A DNA stretch of 64,000 nucleotides from Massilia timonae CCUG 45783 (GTDB lineage: Bacteria > Pseudomonadota > Gammaproteobacteria > Burkholderiales > Burkholderiaceae_D). The position numbers were made by a program, and so were the translations under genes. The notes below the pieces were generated by a model, which did no database searches, was not told the DNA's origin, and saw only the letters and a list, made by a program, of their open reading frames with translations. The stretch spans positions 1,608,611-1,672,610 of the forward strand of contig NZ_JH992922.1 of assembly GCF_000315425.1 (NCBI RefSeq). The letters are read 5' to 3'. This document shows positions 54,044 through 63,225 of the stretch, one piece after another. Within the stretch, counting starts at the first letter, position 1; every line of letters begins with the position of its first letter.

Positions 54044-54664
54044 TTAGGCGACAGGCGGACGCAATGCCGATTTGGGGCGGAAAGTCTTGCTCACCGCCGG
54101 ATTGGTTTCCATGTACGGGCCGCCGATCAGGTCGATGCAATAGGGGACGGCCGCGAAGATGCCGCCGACGACCGTGTTGCCGGCGTCGTCCTTCAGCCCT
54201 TCGAGGGTTTCCTTGATCGACTTCGGCTGGCCGGGCAGGTTCATGATCAGGGCCGCGTGGTCCGCCGTTTCGCGAATCACCGCGGTCTGGCGCGACAGGA
54301 TCGCGGTCGGCACGAAGCGCAGGCTGATCTGGCGCATCTGCTCGCCGAAGCCGGGCATTTCCTTGGTGGCGACGGCCAGCGTGGCCTCGGGCGTGACGTC
54401 GCGCCGCGCCGGGCCGGTGCCGCCGGTGGTCAGCACCAGGTGGCAGCGTGCGCTGTCCACCAGTTCGACCAGGGTCGCTTCGATACTGGCGCGGTCGTCG
54501 GGGATCAGTCGCGTCTCGACGCGAAATGGCGTGGTGATCGCTCCCGCCAGCCACTCGTTCAGCGCCGGGATGCCCTTGTCTTCGTAGACGCCGCCGCTGG
54601 CGCGGTCGGAGACCGACACCAGGCCAATCACCAGCGTCGCATCACTCGTCGTCGGATTCGTCAT
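54044..54664 (-). CDS. mogA: molybdopterin adenylyltransferase
   Basis: This 206-aa protein has MogA length and its motifs: GLVSVSDRASGGVYEDKGIP (about residues 14-33), the MPT-binding loop VLTTGGTGPARRDVTPEATL (about 77-96), MPGFGEQMRQIS, and NLPGQPKSIKETLEGLK. It adenylates molybdopterin before molybdenum insertion. No other molybdenum cofactor genes are close. Its ATG lies inside the darP gene (23-bp overlap), so translation is coupled. Confidence 0.93.
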   Translation of the reverse strand: MTNPTTSDATLVIGLVSVSDRASGGVYEDKGIPALNEWLAGAITTPFRVETRLIPDDRASIEATLVELVDSARCHLVLTTGGTGPARRDVTPEATLAVATKEMPGFGEQMRQISLRFVPTAILSRQTAVIRETADHAALIMNLPGQPKSIKETLEGLKDDAGNTVVGGIFAAVPYCIDLIGGPYMETNPAVSKTFRPKSALRPPVA

Positions 54665-55241
54665 CGTTGCCTTCTTCTTCGGCGTCGGCGTCGGCTTTCT
54701 TCTTCTTGCTCAGGTCCTTCAGGATCTGGAAGATCTCGCGGTAGGCCTTTGGCGGCTTGGATTCGGCCACTTCCTTGCGCGCGTTGCGGATCAGGGTGCG
54801 CAGGTGCTGGACGTCGAGCTCGGGATTTTCTTCGAGCAGGACGGTCAGGGCCTTGTCGTCGGCCAGCAGCTTCTCGCGGCGGCGCTCGAGCGCGTGCAGG
54901 GCGGCGGTCTCGGACTTCGAGGCGCCTTTCCAGCTGTCGATGGCGCGCTGGATGGCGGCGACTTCTTCCTCGTCCAGGGTGCGCATCTTCTTGCCCACGA
55001 ATTGCAGGGCGCGGCGGCGGCCTTCGTGGTTGGTGATGGTCTGGGTTTCGAGGATGACATCGCGCACGTCTTCCGGCATCGGCACGCGCTTGACGCGGTC
55101 GCGTGGCGCGTCGACCAGTTGCTCGCCGAGCTTTTGCAGCTCGTTCGACTGGCGCTTGAGTTCCGACTTGGAAGGACGGTCGTATTCGGGTTCGAACTCG
55201 TTCGACTGGAAGCCGACCGAGCCGCGATTTGGATTAGGCAT
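54642..55241 (-). CDS. darP: ribosome-associated protein DarP (YjgA, DUF615)
   Basis: This 199-aa protein begins with an acidic linker and YDRPSKSELKRQSNELQKLG (about residues 20-39), the DarP signature. ETQTITNHEGRRRALQFVGK (about 65-84) and RKEVAESKPPKAYREIFQIL (about 153-172) follow. An unusual Lys-rich then Asp/Glu-rich tail ends the protein. In E. coli it binds late 50S precursors and aids assembly. pmbA/tldE lies divergently 94 bp away, a pairing widely conserved in beta- and gammaproteobacteria. Confidence 0.93.
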   Translation of the reverse strand: MPNPNRGSVGFQSNEFEPEYDRPSKSELKRQSNELQKLGEQLVDAPRDRVKRVPMPEDVRDVILETQTITNHEGRRRALQFVGKKMRTLDEEEVAAIQRAIDSWKGASKSETAALHALERRREKLLADDKALTVLLEENPELDVQHLRTLIRNARKEVAESKPPKAYREIFQILKDLSKKKKADADAEEEGNDDESDDE

Positions 55242-55335
55242 GATATGAATGGATTTGATTGGCGCGGGGCCGATCAGTGAAAACTGTAAACGGCTGCTAT
55301 GATAACTGTTTTAGGGCCTGCCACGAAAAACACCT

Positions 55336-56688
55336 ATGAACGACAACGCTTTTACCCACACCCAGGATCAGCTCAAACAGCTGGCGCGCGACGTGCTGGC
55401 GTTCGCCCGCGAGCAGGGCGCGACCGACGCCTCGGTCGAGATCAGCGAAGGGAGCGGTTTGTCGGTTTCTGTGCGTAAAGGCAACATCGAGACGATCGAG
55501 CAAAACAAGGACAAGGGCCTGGGCGTCACCGTCTATGTGGGCCAGCGCCGCGGCAATGCCAGCACCTCCGATTTCTCGACCTCTTCGCTCAAGGCGACCG
55601 TCGAGGCGGCGGCCAACATCGCTCGTTTCACCGCCGAGGACGATTGCGCCGGCCTGCCCGATGCCGATCTCCTCGAGCTCGCGCCGCGCGACCTGCGCCT
55701 GTTCTACCCGTGGCAGATCAGCACCGAAGAAGCGGTGGAGCTGGCCAAGCGCTGCGAAAACGCCGCCTTCGAGGTCGACAAGCGCATCACCAACAGCGAA
55801 GGCGCCAGCGTCTACGTCCAGCAATCGCATTTCGTCGGCGCCAACTCGCGCGGCTTCATCGGCGGCTATCCATTCTCGCGCCACACGATCTCGGTGGCGC
55901 CGATCGCCGGCAAGGGCAATCAGATGCAGCGCGACGACTGGTACACCTCGTCGCGCAATCCCAAGGAACTGGCCAAGCCCGAGAAAGTGGGCCGCTACGC
56001 CGCCGAGCGCGCGCTGGCGCGCCTGAACGCGCGCAAACTGAATACCCGCACCTGCCCGGTGCTGTTCGAGGCGCCGCTGGCCGCCGGCCTGCTGGGCGCC
56101 TTCGTGCAAGCGGTGTCGGGCGGCGCGCTGTACCGCAAGTCGACCTTCCTGCTCGATACCCTGGGCAAGCAGGTGTTCCCGTCGCACATCCAGATCGTCG
56201 AAGACCCGCACCTGATCGGCGCGGTCGGCTCGGCGCCGTTCGACGAAGAGGGCGTCAAGACCGTGCGCCGCAAGGTGATCGCCGACGGCGTGCTGCAGGG
56301 GTACTTCCTGTCGTCTTACTCGGCGCGCAAGCTGGGCATGCAAACCACCGGCAATGCCGGCGGCTCGCACAATCTCGAGATCGTCTCCAGGGACACCCGC
56401 CGCAGCGACGATTTCGAGGGCATGCTGCGCAAACTCGGCACGGGCCTGCTGGTCACCGAGCTGATGGGCCAGGGCGTCAACTACGTGACCGGCGACTATT
56501 CGCGCGGCGCGTCCGGCTACTGGGTCGAGAACGGCGTCATCCAGTATCCGGTCGAAGAAATCACCATCGCCGGCAATATGCGTGAGATGTTCCAGCAAAT
56601 CGTTGCCGTCGGTAACGACACCCTCGTACGCGGCAACAAGACCACCGGCTCGATCCTGATCGAGAAGATGGTCGTGGCCGGCAACTGA
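55336..56688 (+). CDS. pmbA: metalloprotease subunit PmbA/TldE
   Basis: This 450-aa protein belongs to the TldD/TldE (U62) family. The N-terminal region is VEISEGSGLSVSVRKGNIET (about residues 35-54). The C-terminal part holds LPYV-like strands and GNAGGSHNLEIVSRDTRRSD, then VTGDYSRGASGYWVENGVIQ and NMREMFQQIVAVGNDT near the end. As TldE it lacks the HExxxH zinc motif of its TldD partner, which must be elsewhere. The pair degrades unfolded peptides and matures some peptide products. It is divergent from darP. Confidence 0.95.
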   Translation: MNDNAFTHTQDQLKQLARDVLAFAREQGATDASVEISEGSGLSVSVRKGNIETIEQNKDKGLGVTVYVGQRRGNASTSDFSTSSLKATVEAAANIARFTAEDDCAGLPDADLLELAPRDLRLFYPWQISTEEAVELAKRCENAAFEVDKRITNSEGASVYVQQSHFVGANSRGFIGGYPFSRHTISVAPIAGKGNQMQRDDWYTSSRNPKELAKPEKVGRYAAERALARLNARKLNTRTCPVLFEAPLAAGLLGAFVQAVSGGALYRKSTFLLDTLGKQVFPSHIQIVEDPHLIGAVGSAPFDEEGVKTVRRKVIADGVLQGYFLSSYSARKLGMQTTGNAGGSHNLEIVSRDTRRSDDFEGMLRKLGTGLLVTELMGQGVNYVTGDYSRGASGYWVENGVIQYPVEEITIAGNMREMFQQIVAVGNDTLVRGNKTTGSILIEKMVVAGN

Positions 56689-56701
56689 AGAGGAGAGCGC
56701 C

Positions 56702-56944
56702 ATGGGCCGATTCGTCCGCATCGACAAGGAAAGCAGCCCCAAGACGGTGCTGCTCAATCTCGACCTGGTGGCCACCGTCGAGCTGGCCCCGCAATCCGAC
56801 CTGCTCAGCTCGGGCGGCGCGGACAGCCGCAAGGTGTACGCCACCTTCCTGGCACCCGATAAAACCGCGATCGCGACCCTGCACTTCGACAGCAGCGCGG
56901 ATGCGAACGCCTGGGTCAACACCCATCTGGGCGTCGCACTCTGA
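56702..56944 (+). CDS. small conserved-looking hypothetical protein
   Basis: This 80-aa soluble protein begins MGRFVRIDKESSPKTVLLNL and seems to be one small alpha/beta domain (LVATVELAPQ, KVYATFLAPDKTAIATLHFD). It starts 13 bp after pmbA with GGAGAG 6 nt before the ATG, so it is probably co-transcribed. I do not recognise the family and can give no function. Confidence 0.7.
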   Translation: MGRFVRIDKESSPKTVLLNLDLVATVELAPQSDLLSSGGADSRKVYATFLAPDKTAIATLHFDSSADANAWVNTHLGVAL

Positions 56945-57178
56945 ACGCTCCGCCGTGCGGGATTGCCCTGCTGCGCTGCGTCTTCGGCATCGCCATGTTC
57001 ACCCACGGCCTGCCCAAGGCGCTGGGCATCCCGCACGGGTCGATGGCCGATCCGATGGCCGGCTAGATCCGCCTGAGCTGGCGGGGGACTGTGGGCCAGG
57101 CCGGTCGCGCTCCTGATCGCCCTGCAGACGGTCGGTATCTGCCATGCGCCTGGCCCCGTTCGGCGCGGCGCTCTGACC
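56944..57178 (+). pseudogene. remnant of a DoxX family membrane protein gene
   Basis: The first frame reads LLRCVFGIAMFTHGLPKALG then IPHGSMADPMAG and a stop at 57064-57066. This matches the first helix and loop of DoxX proteins. In another frame further on, LLIALQTVGICHAPGP resembles the helix near the end of the same family. The middle is missing and there is no proper start, so the gene has decayed by deletion and frameshift. Confidence 0.55.
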
Positions 57179-57187
57179 CTGGCGCCA

Positions 57188-57215
57188 ATAAAAAACGCCC
57201 CGCCATGCGGGGCGT
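57188..57215 (-). terminator. intrinsic terminator of the M14 peptidase gene
   Basis: Read on the minus strand, ACGCCCCGC pairs with GCGGGGCGT around ATG, then TTTTTATT. Confidence 0.85.
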
Positions 57216-57236
57216 CGTCGCGACAGTGGGGCGTGC

Positions 57237-58370
57237 TTACTTGATCGCGCGGATCGCGTTCAGCACCGGCTGCAGCACCGCCGCGCCCAGGCGCGCACTG
57301 CGGGCGCCATCCCAGCCGACTTGCGGATCCGGATCGTTGGCGTTGTCCTTGAACGGCAGTTCCAGCGTCAGCGACAGGCAGCCGAAGGCGTGGGTGATGT
57401 GCGGCGAACCCATGGTCAGGGTTTCTGCGGTGTACGGCGTGGCGCCGTAGCCGTGCACGTCCTGGAAGTCCGGGCTGGCGATCTTGAAGTCGGCGATGAA
57501 GCGGTCCTGCGCTTCGCCTTGCTCCTGCGTGAAGTTCGGCAGCGATTCGCTGCCGGCCACGAACACATAGGGCAGGCCTTCGTCGCCGTGCACGTCCAGG
57601 CACAGGTCGACACCGGTCTCGTGCATCTTCTGCAGCACCAGGAACACCTCGGGGCTGCGCTCCATGCTCGGATTGAGCCACTCGCGGTTCAGGTTCGCGC
57701 CGGCTGCGTTGGTGCGCAGGTTGCCGCGCACCGAGCCGTCCGGGTTCATGTTCGGCACCACGTAGAACACCGACTCTTTCAGCAGCTGGCGCCCGAACGG
57801 GTGGGCCGGATCGAGCAGCGCGTCGAGCATGCCCTCGACGAACCATTCGGCCATCGTCTCGCCCGGGTGCTGGCGTGCGATCACCCACACTTTCTTTTTA
57901 CCTTCGGCCGGCTCGCCGATCACCAGCATGTTCAGGTCGCGGCCGTCGACGGTCGAGCCCAGGTCGAGCATGCGCACGTTTTCAGACATCTGGGCGCGGT
58001 CGAGCAACTCAAGGTGGCGCTCCCACGAATACGGCTCGAAATAAGCGTAGTAGACGCTGTCCATGCCCGGGGTGTGCTCGATGGTGAGCACCTGGCCATC
58101 GAACGTGGTCGGCACGCGGAACCAGTTCACGCGGTCGTAGCTCGCCATCGCCTGGTAGCCTTCCCAGCCGGCCGGATAGGCGGCCTTGCCGGCGTTGAGC
58201 AGGCGGATGGTGCAGGCTTCGCCCTGCGCGCCCTGCAGGCGGAAGTAGAACCACTGGATGATGTCGGCGTGCGAGTCCTTGCGGATGTTCAGGTCGATGG
58301 CGTTGGCGCTGGTGGCGTTCACGACCTCGATGGCGCCAGCGTCGAATTGGCTGCTGATCTTGATAGACAT
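57237..58370 (-). CDS. M14 family zinc carboxypeptidase (cytosolic carboxypeptidase-like)
   Basis: This 377-aa protein has an N-terminal beta domain (about residues 1-120, with [20 protein letters not shown]) typical of cytosolic carboxypeptidases. The M14 catalytic part has the zinc ligands in [19 protein letters not shown] (about 167-185, HxxE) and the third His in [16 protein letters not shown]. Substrate Arg/Asn residues are in [10 protein letters not shown] and the catalytic Glu in [12 protein letters not shown]. It removes C-terminal residues from peptides in the cytoplasm. No signal peptide is seen. It is followed by a terminator. Confidence 0.9.
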   Translation of the reverse strand: MSIKISSQFDAGAIEVVNATSANAIDLNIRKDSHADIIQWFYFRLQGAQGEACTIRLLNAGKAAYPAGWEGYQAMASYDRVNWFRVPTTFDGQVLTIEHTPGMDSVYYAYFEPYSWERHLELLDRAQMSENVRMLDLGSTVDGRDLNMLVIGEPAEGKKKVWVIARQHPGETMAEWFVEGMLDALLDPAHPFGRQLLKESVFYVVPNMNPDGSVRGNLRTNAAGANLNREWLNPSMERSPEVFLVLQKMHETGVDLCLDVHGDEGLPYVFVAGSESLPNFTQEQGEAQDRFIADFKIASPDFQDVHGYGATPYTAETLTMGSPHITHAFGCLSLTLELPFKDNANDPDPQVGWDGARSARLGAAVLQPVLNAIRAIK

Positions 58371-58446
58371 GGTGTTGTCCTGTGTTGGGAAAGGCGTCAA
58401 AGCATCGATGATACCCGCTTTTGGACGTGCTCTTGTGCGCCGGGTC

Positions 58447-59382
58447 TCAGTCCCGCAATCCGCCGAAGCGGCCGTAATAGGCGGCGTCAGCCTCGGGCGT
58501 CGCCGCGTCTTCCTTGCGCAGCATCGCCAGCACGTGCTCCTCGGCGCGCGCGTGGCACAGGCGGTAGATCTCGCGCGCCAGCGCATAGGCGTCGGCCCCG
58601 GGCCACGGCTGCGGCAGCAGGGCCAGCGGCAGCATCGGGTCGTGCAACTGCACGCGGCGGTAGGCGTGGATCAGCAGGGTGCGGATCGCGAACGCATGCT
58701 CGGGCGTCACGTCGTCCTTGCCCAGCATGTCGGGCAGCGGCGCGAAGCGGTCGATGAAGCCGCGATAGGCGCCCACCACCGCATTCAGGTTCCAGCAGTC
58801 GCCCACCAGCTCGGGCAGCGGACGCGCGTCCATGCCGGGCAGCTCGTCGACCTGGCACACGAAGACCTTGTCGGTGGCGTCCGCGCGCGCCAGGATCTCG
58901 CGCAGCGTGTCGCGCTCGGGCGCGGGATGCGCCATCACGCCGGTGGCCAGCATCGCGAAGCCTTCCCACTCGAGTTCCTTGCGCAGCAGGGTGCGCAGCT
59001 CGCTGTCGATGCTGCCGCTCTTGCCATGCGGCGCCAGCACGAAGGTCCAGCGCCCGTCCCAGTCCAGGCCCGGCGCCGAATAGATGCGCCGGTTGGCGCG
59101 CTCGAAGCGGGGCAGCGCCTTCGGCTCGATCGCATAGCGGCTGCGCCGGCCTTCGCGGCTGGCCGTCAGCCAGCCTTCCTGCACCAGGCGGAACACGCTG
59201 GTGCGCACCAGCCGGTCGCCGACGCCCAGCGGGCCCACCAGCTCGATCATGCTGCCCAGCCAGAAGGCGCCGCCGTGCGGCGCGATCGTGTCGCCGCACA
59301 CGGTCACCACGAGCGACTTGTGGCGCGGCGGATCGAGGGCCAGGTCGTGGGCGATCCATTCAGTGCTGGACAGTCGTTTCAT
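58447..59382 (-). CDS. paaX: phenylacetic acid degradation repressor
   Basis: This 311-aa PaaX has an N-terminal winged helix ([20 protein letters not shown], then [20 protein letters not shown]), a central domain ([16 protein letters not shown]), and the C-terminal PaaX domain ([20 protein letters not shown]). PaaX represses paa genes until phenylacetyl-CoA binds. It is divergent from paaA with a 117-bp shared promoter region. The ATG at 59382 is chosen over a TTG four codons upstream. Confidence 0.95.
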   Translation of the reverse strand: MKRLSSTEWIAHDLALDPPRHKSLVVTVCGDTIAPHGGAFWLGSMIELVGPLGVGDRLVRTSVFRLVQEGWLTASREGRRSRYAIEPKALPRFERANRRIYSAPGLDWDGRWTFVLAPHGKSGSIDSELRTLLRKELEWEGFAMLATGVMAHPAPERDTLREILARADATDKVFVCQVDELPGMDARPLPELVGDCWNLNAVVGAYRGFIDRFAPLPDMLGKDDVTPEHAFAIRTLLIHAYRRVQLHDPMLPLALLPQPWPGADAYALAREIYRLCHARAEEHVLAMLRKEDAATPEADAAYYGRFGGLRD

Positions 59383-59461
59383 GATTCCGGTCAATTTTTG
59401 GTGCTGCGATATGATTCAAAATTATTGTGTACATCAAGTTTTTTGTATCGTATTATGATTT
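59381..59461. promoter_or_regulatory. paaX-paaA divergent control region with TGATT repeats
   Basis: ATGATTC occurs at 59381-59387 and 59411-59417, and ATGATTT at 59455-59461, all on the plus strand. Known PaaX sites contain TGATTC cores, so these are candidate sites. TATTAT (59451-59456) could be the paaA -10 box. The region is strikingly AT-rich next to the genes. Confidence 0.5.
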
Positions 59462-59499
59462 GGACGGGTTTGCAATTGGTGAGAACCACGGGGGAAGCT

Positions 59500-60489
59500 A
59501 TGTACGCACAGATGGTGGAGACCGGCCTCAAGAAAGTCCGCACAGAACAGGACATGAGCGCCGAAGAGCAGGCGTTCCAGGCGCGCATCGACGCCGGGAT
59601 CAAGATCGAACCAAAGGACTGGATGCCGGAAGCGTACCGCAAGACGCTGATCCGCCAGATTTCGCAGCACGCGCATTCCGAGATCGTCGGCCAGCTCCCG
59701 GAAGGCAATTGGGTGACGCGTGCGCCGACCCTGCAGCGCAAGTCGGTCCTGTTGGCCAAGATCCAGGACGAGGCCGGCCACGGCCTGTACCTGTACAGCG
59801 CCGCCGAGACGCTGGGCGTCTCGCGCGACGAGCTGCTGCAAGCCCTGCACGCCGGCAAGGCCAAGTACTCGAGCATCTTCAACTATCCGACCCTGAGCTG
59901 GGCCGACATGGGCGCGATCGGCTGGCTGGTGGACGGCTCGGCCATCATCAACCAGATCCCGCTGTGCCGCTGCTCGTATGGGCCGTATGCGCGCGCCATG
60001 GTCCGCGTCTGCAAGGAAGAATCCTTCCACGCGCGCCAGGGCTACGACATCATGATGGCGCTGGCCAGGGGCACGCCGGAACAGAAGGCGATGGCCCAGG
60101 ATGCGCTGAACCGCTGGTGGTGGCCGTCCCTGATGATGTTCGGCCCGTCGGACGCCGAATCGGTCAACAGCGCGCAATCGACGGCCTGGCGCATCAAGCT
60201 GTTCTCGAACGACGAGCTGCGCCAGCGCATGGTCGACCAGACCGTGCCGCAGGCCGAATACCTGGGCCTGACGGTTCCCGATCCCGACCTCAAATGGAAC
60301 GCCGAACGCGGCTCCTACGATTTCGGCGAGATCGACTGGTCCGAGTTCCATAACGTCCTGAAGGGCAACGGCCCCTGCAACCGCGAGCGCCTGCGCACGC
60401 GCGTGAAAGCCTGGGACGACGGCGAATGGTTCCGCGACGCCCTGGTCGCCCACGCCGACAAGCAAGCCGCCAAAAAAAACGCCGCATAA
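59500..60489 (+). CDS. paaA: 1,2-phenylacetyl-CoA epoxidase, catalytic subunit PaaA
   Basis: This 329-aa protein is the di-iron subunit of the ring-epoxidising monooxygenase. Iron-ligand regions are visible in [20 protein letters not shown] (about residues 86-105, with E and H) and [20 protein letters not shown] (about 168-187). It adds oxygen to the ring of phenylacetyl-CoA. The ATG at 59500 has GGGGAAG just upstream and fits family length; the open frame runs far upstream. It is first in paaABCDE-paaG. Confidence 0.96.
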   Translation: MYAQMVETGLKKVRTEQDMSAEEQAFQARIDAGIKIEPKDWMPEAYRKTLIRQISQHAHSEIVGQLPEGNWVTRAPTLQRKSVLLAKIQDEAGHGLYLYSAAETLGVSRDELLQALHAGKAKYSSIFNYPTLSWADMGAIGWLVDGSAIINQIPLCRCSYGPYARAMVRVCKEESFHARQGYDIMMALARGTPEQKAMAQDALNRWWWPSLMMFGPSDAESVNSAQSTAWRIKLFSNDELRQRMVDQTVPQAEYLGLTVPDPDLKWNAERGSYDFGEIDWSEFHNVLKGNGPCNRERLRTRVKAWDDGEWFRDALVAHADKQAAKKNAA

Positions 60490-60537
60490 AGAGACGCGTC
60501 CGACTCACGCCGGCATACCGTAACAACGGAGACAACA

Positions 60538-60822
60538 ATGAGCAAAGAATGGCCCCTGTGGGAAGTCTTCATCCGCAGCCAGCACGGCCTCGCCCACAAG
60601 CACGTCGGCAGCCTGCACGCCCCTGACGCCGAAATGGCGATCAACAACGCCCGCGACGTCTACACCCGCCGCAACGAAGGCGTCTCGATCTGGGTCGCGC
60701 GCGCCGCCGACATCGTCGCCAGCAGCCCTTCCGACAAGGAAGCGCTGTTCGATCCGGCCAACAGCAAGGTCTACCGCCACCCGACCTTCTTCCCGATGCC
60801 GGAAGAAGTCAAGAACCTGTGA
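60538..60822 (+). CDS. paaB: 1,2-phenylacetyl-CoA epoxidase subunit PaaB
   Basis: This 94-aa protein has PaaB length. It begins MSKEWPLWEVFIRSQHGLAH, followed by KHVGSLHAPDAEMAINNARD and YTRRNEGVSIWVARAADIVA, the family pattern. PaaB bridges PaaAC units in the multicomponent enzyme and is not catalytic. It starts 48 bp after paaA, with GGAGAC before the ATG. Confidence 0.95.
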   Translation: MSKEWPLWEVFIRSQHGLAHKHVGSLHAPDAEMAINNARDVYTRRNEGVSIWVARAADIVASSPSDKEALFDPANSKVYRHPTFFPMPEEVKNL

Positions 60823-60842
60823 GTCCTGTGGAGACCGATGCG

Positions 60843-61595
60843 ATGGACGCCAAATTCCAGTACCTGCTGCGCCAGGGCGACAACGCCCTGATCCTGTCCC
60901 AGCAGCTGTGCCAGCTGGTCGGCAAGGGCCCCGCGCTCGAAGAAGACATGGCCCTGTCCAACGTCGCCCTCGACCTGCTGGGCCAAACCCGCATGTGGCT
61001 GACGTATGCCGGCGAACTCGAAGGCAGGGGCCGCGACGAAGACCGGCTGGCTTTTCTCCGCGACGCCATCGAGTACCGCAACTGCCTGCTGGTCGAGCAG
61101 CCCAACGGCAGCTACGCCGACACCTTGATGCGCCAGTTCCTGTTCGACACCTGGCACTACTTCCTGATGGACGGCCTGACCCGCTCGAGCGACGAGCGCA
61201 TCCGCGAGATCGCCGCCAAGTCGATCAAGGAAGTCACTTACCACCTGCGCCGCAGCGGCGACCTGGTGGTGCGCCTGGGCGACGGCACCGACCAGAGCCG
61301 CGCCATGATGCAGACCGCGCTCGACGAGCTGTGGATGTACAGCGGCGAGATGTTCCTCTACGACGAGATCGACAACGCGATGGTGGAGCAGGGCGTGGCG
61401 CCGGGGGTGGAGCTGTTGCGCAAGCAGTCCCTCGACCACATGGCCGAGGTCTTCACCGACGCCACCCTGGCCATGCCGTCGCCGGACGCCTGGATGCAGC
61501 GCGGCGGCAAGCAGGGCCGCCACAGCGAACGCCTCGGCTTCATCCTGGCCGAGATGCAGTTCCTGCAGCGCGCCTATCCCGGAGCGGCCTGGTAA
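60843..61595 (+). CDS. paaC: 1,2-phenylacetyl-CoA epoxidase, structural subunit PaaC
   Basis: This 250-aa ferritin-like protein pairs with PaaA but does not hold an active di-iron centre. Family segments include LLRQGDNALILSQQLCQLVG, MALSNVALDLLGQTRMWLTY (about residues 38-57) and TYHLRRSGDLVVRLGDGTDQ. The ATG at 60843 is preferred over a GTG at 60819 that overlaps paaB, because GGAG stands before the ATG and length matches other PaaC proteins. Its stop overlaps the paaD ATG by 1 bp (TAATG). Confidence 0.95.
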   Translation: MDAKFQYLLRQGDNALILSQQLCQLVGKGPALEEDMALSNVALDLLGQTRMWLTYAGELEGRGRDEDRLAFLRDAIEYRNCLLVEQPNGSYADTLMRQFLFDTWHYFLMDGLTRSSDERIREIAAKSIKEVTYHLRRSGDLVVRLGDGTDQSRAMMQTALDELWMYSGEMFLYDEIDNAMVEQGVAPGVELLRKQSLDHMAEVFTDATLAMPSPDAWMQRGGKQGRHSERLGFILAEMQFLQRAYPGAAW

Positions 61596-62107
61596 TGACC
61601 GCGCTCGACGTCTCGGTCGAACAGGTGTGGGAATGGCTCGGCGAGGTCGCCGATCCGGAGATCCCGGTCATCTCGGTGGTCGACCTCGGCATCGTGCGCG
61701 CCGTGCGCCTGGAAGGCGAGGCATGCGTGGTCACGATCACGCCGACCTACTCCGGCTGCCCGGCGATGCAGGTGATCGCCGATTCGGTCAGCGCAGCCTT
61801 GAACGCGCATGGCATCGAGGATGTCCGCATCGAGAGCCGCCTGTCGCCCGCCTGGACCACCGACTGGATGAGCGCGGCCGGCAAGGCGGCATTGAAAGGC
61901 TACGGCATCGCGCCGCCGGTGCAGCAGGCGATCGACATCAGCGGCCTGCACGCCGGCATCCGCCGCCGCGCCGCGCCCGACGTCGCCTGCCCGCACTGTA
62001 GCTCGCCGCACACCCAACTGACCAGCGAGTTCGGCTCGACCCCATGCAAGGCGCTGTACAAGTGCCTCGACTGCCGCGAGCCTTTCGACTACTTCAAATG
62101 CCACTGA
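61595..62107 (+). CDS. paaD: phenylacetate degradation protein PaaD (iron-sulfur maturation type)
   Basis: This 170-aa protein has an N-terminal MIP18/DUF59 domain (VADPEIPVISVVDLGIVRAV, about residues 18-37; TYSGCPAMQVIADSV) and a C-terminal zinc-ribbon-like part with four Cys (VACPHCSSPHTQLTSEFG, then YKCLDCREPFDYFKCH). PaaD is thought to help assemble the iron-sulfur or di-iron centres of the complex. The ATG overlaps the paaC stop. Confidence 0.93.
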   Translation: MTALDVSVEQVWEWLGEVADPEIPVISVVDLGIVRAVRLEGEACVVTITPTYSGCPAMQVIADSVSAALNAHGIEDVRIESRLSPAWTTDWMSAAGKAALKGYGIAPPVQQAIDISGLHAGIRRRAAPDVACPHCSSPHTQLTSEFGSTPCKALYKCLDCREPFDYFKCH

Positions 62108-62126
62108 GTTGTCCAATGAGGCCAGC

Positions 62127-63203
62127 ATGAGCAAGTTCTATCCACTGACCGTCTCGAAGGTGAAGCACGAGACGCGCGACGCCATCGCCGTCACCTTCGA
62201 CGTCCCGCCCGAGCTGAAGGACACCTTCGCCTACCGCCAGGGCCAGTACCTGACGCTGCGCACCACCATCGACGGCGAAGACGTGCGCCGCTCGTATTCG
62301 ATCTGCTCGGCCGTGCAGGACGCGCAGTTGCGGGTGGCGATCAAGCGCTGCAGCGGCGGGGTATTCTCGGGCTGGGCCAACGACAGCCTGCAGCCCGGCG
62401 CCACGCTGGACGTGATGCCGCCCAGCGGCAACTTCAACGTGCCGCTCGATGCGACGAGCAGCCGCCATTACCTGGCCTTCGCCGCCGGCAGCGGCATCAC
62501 GCCGATCCTGTCGATCGTGAAGACCACGCTGCAGGCCGAACCCCAGAGCCGTTTCACCATCGTCTACGGCAACCGCGCCTCATCGAGCGTGATCTTCCGG
62601 GATGAGTTGACCGACCTGAAGGACCAGTACATGGGCCGCCTGCGCCTGGTGTACGTGATGAGCCGCGAGCAGCAGGACATCGAGCTGTTCAACGGCCGCA
62701 TCACCGAAGACAAGTGCAGCCAGTTCCTGCGTCACTGGATCGACATCAAGGACATCGACGTCGCCTTCATCTGCGGCCCGGAAGACATGATGCATGGCGT
62801 TTCGCGCGCGCTGCAGGGAGCGGGTCTGCCGAAGGAACAGATCCGGATCGAACTGTTCGCCGCCAGCGCGCCGGCGCGCGAGCGCACGCCGCGCGCCGCG
62901 CAAGCGGAGGCACGACACCTCACCGAAGTGACCGTGATCATGGACGGCAGCGCCGCCAGCTTCACAATGGACAAGGACAAGGAATCGCTGCTGGACGCCG
63001 GCCTGCGCGCCGGGCTTGACATGCGCTACTCGTGCAAGGGCGGCGTGTGCTCGACCTGCCGCTGCAAGGTGCTCGATGGCGAGGTCGAGATGGACGTGAA
63101 CTACGCGCTCGAAGACTACGAAGTGGCGCGCGGCTTCGTGCTGAGCTGCCAGAGCTTCCCGGTCACCGACAAGGTGGTGGTCGATTTCGATATCCACGAA
63201 TAA
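62127..63203 (+). CDS. paaE: 1,2-phenylacetyl-CoA epoxidase reductase subunit PaaE
   Basis: This 358-aa protein has a ferredoxin-NADP reductase part with the flavin motif RRSYSICSAV (about residues 55-64) and the nucleotide loop GSGITPILSIVKTT. A plant-type 2Fe-2S domain lies at the C terminus, with Cys in YSCKGGVCSTCRCKVLDG and a last one in FVLSCQSFPV. It passes electrons from NADPH to PaaA. The ATG at 62127 is chosen over an ATG 6 codons upstream (62109), from family length. Confidence 0.95.
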   Translation: MSKFYPLTVSKVKHETRDAIAVTFDVPPELKDTFAYRQGQYLTLRTTIDGEDVRRSYSICSAVQDAQLRVAIKRCSGGVFSGWANDSLQPGATLDVMPPSGNFNVPLDATSSRHYLAFAAGSGITPILSIVKTTLQAEPQSRFTIVYGNRASSSVIFRDELTDLKDQYMGRLRLVYVMSREQQDIELFNGRITEDKCSQFLRHWIDIKDIDVAFICGPEDMMHGVSRALQGAGLPKEQIRIELFAASAPARERTPRAAQAEARHLTEVTVIMDGSAASFTMDKDKESLLDAGLRAGLDMRYSCKGGVCSTCRCKVLDGEVEMDVNYALEDYEVARGFVLSCQSFPVTDKVVVDFDIHE

Positions 63204-63225
63204 GAACCTGATAACGGAGACAACC

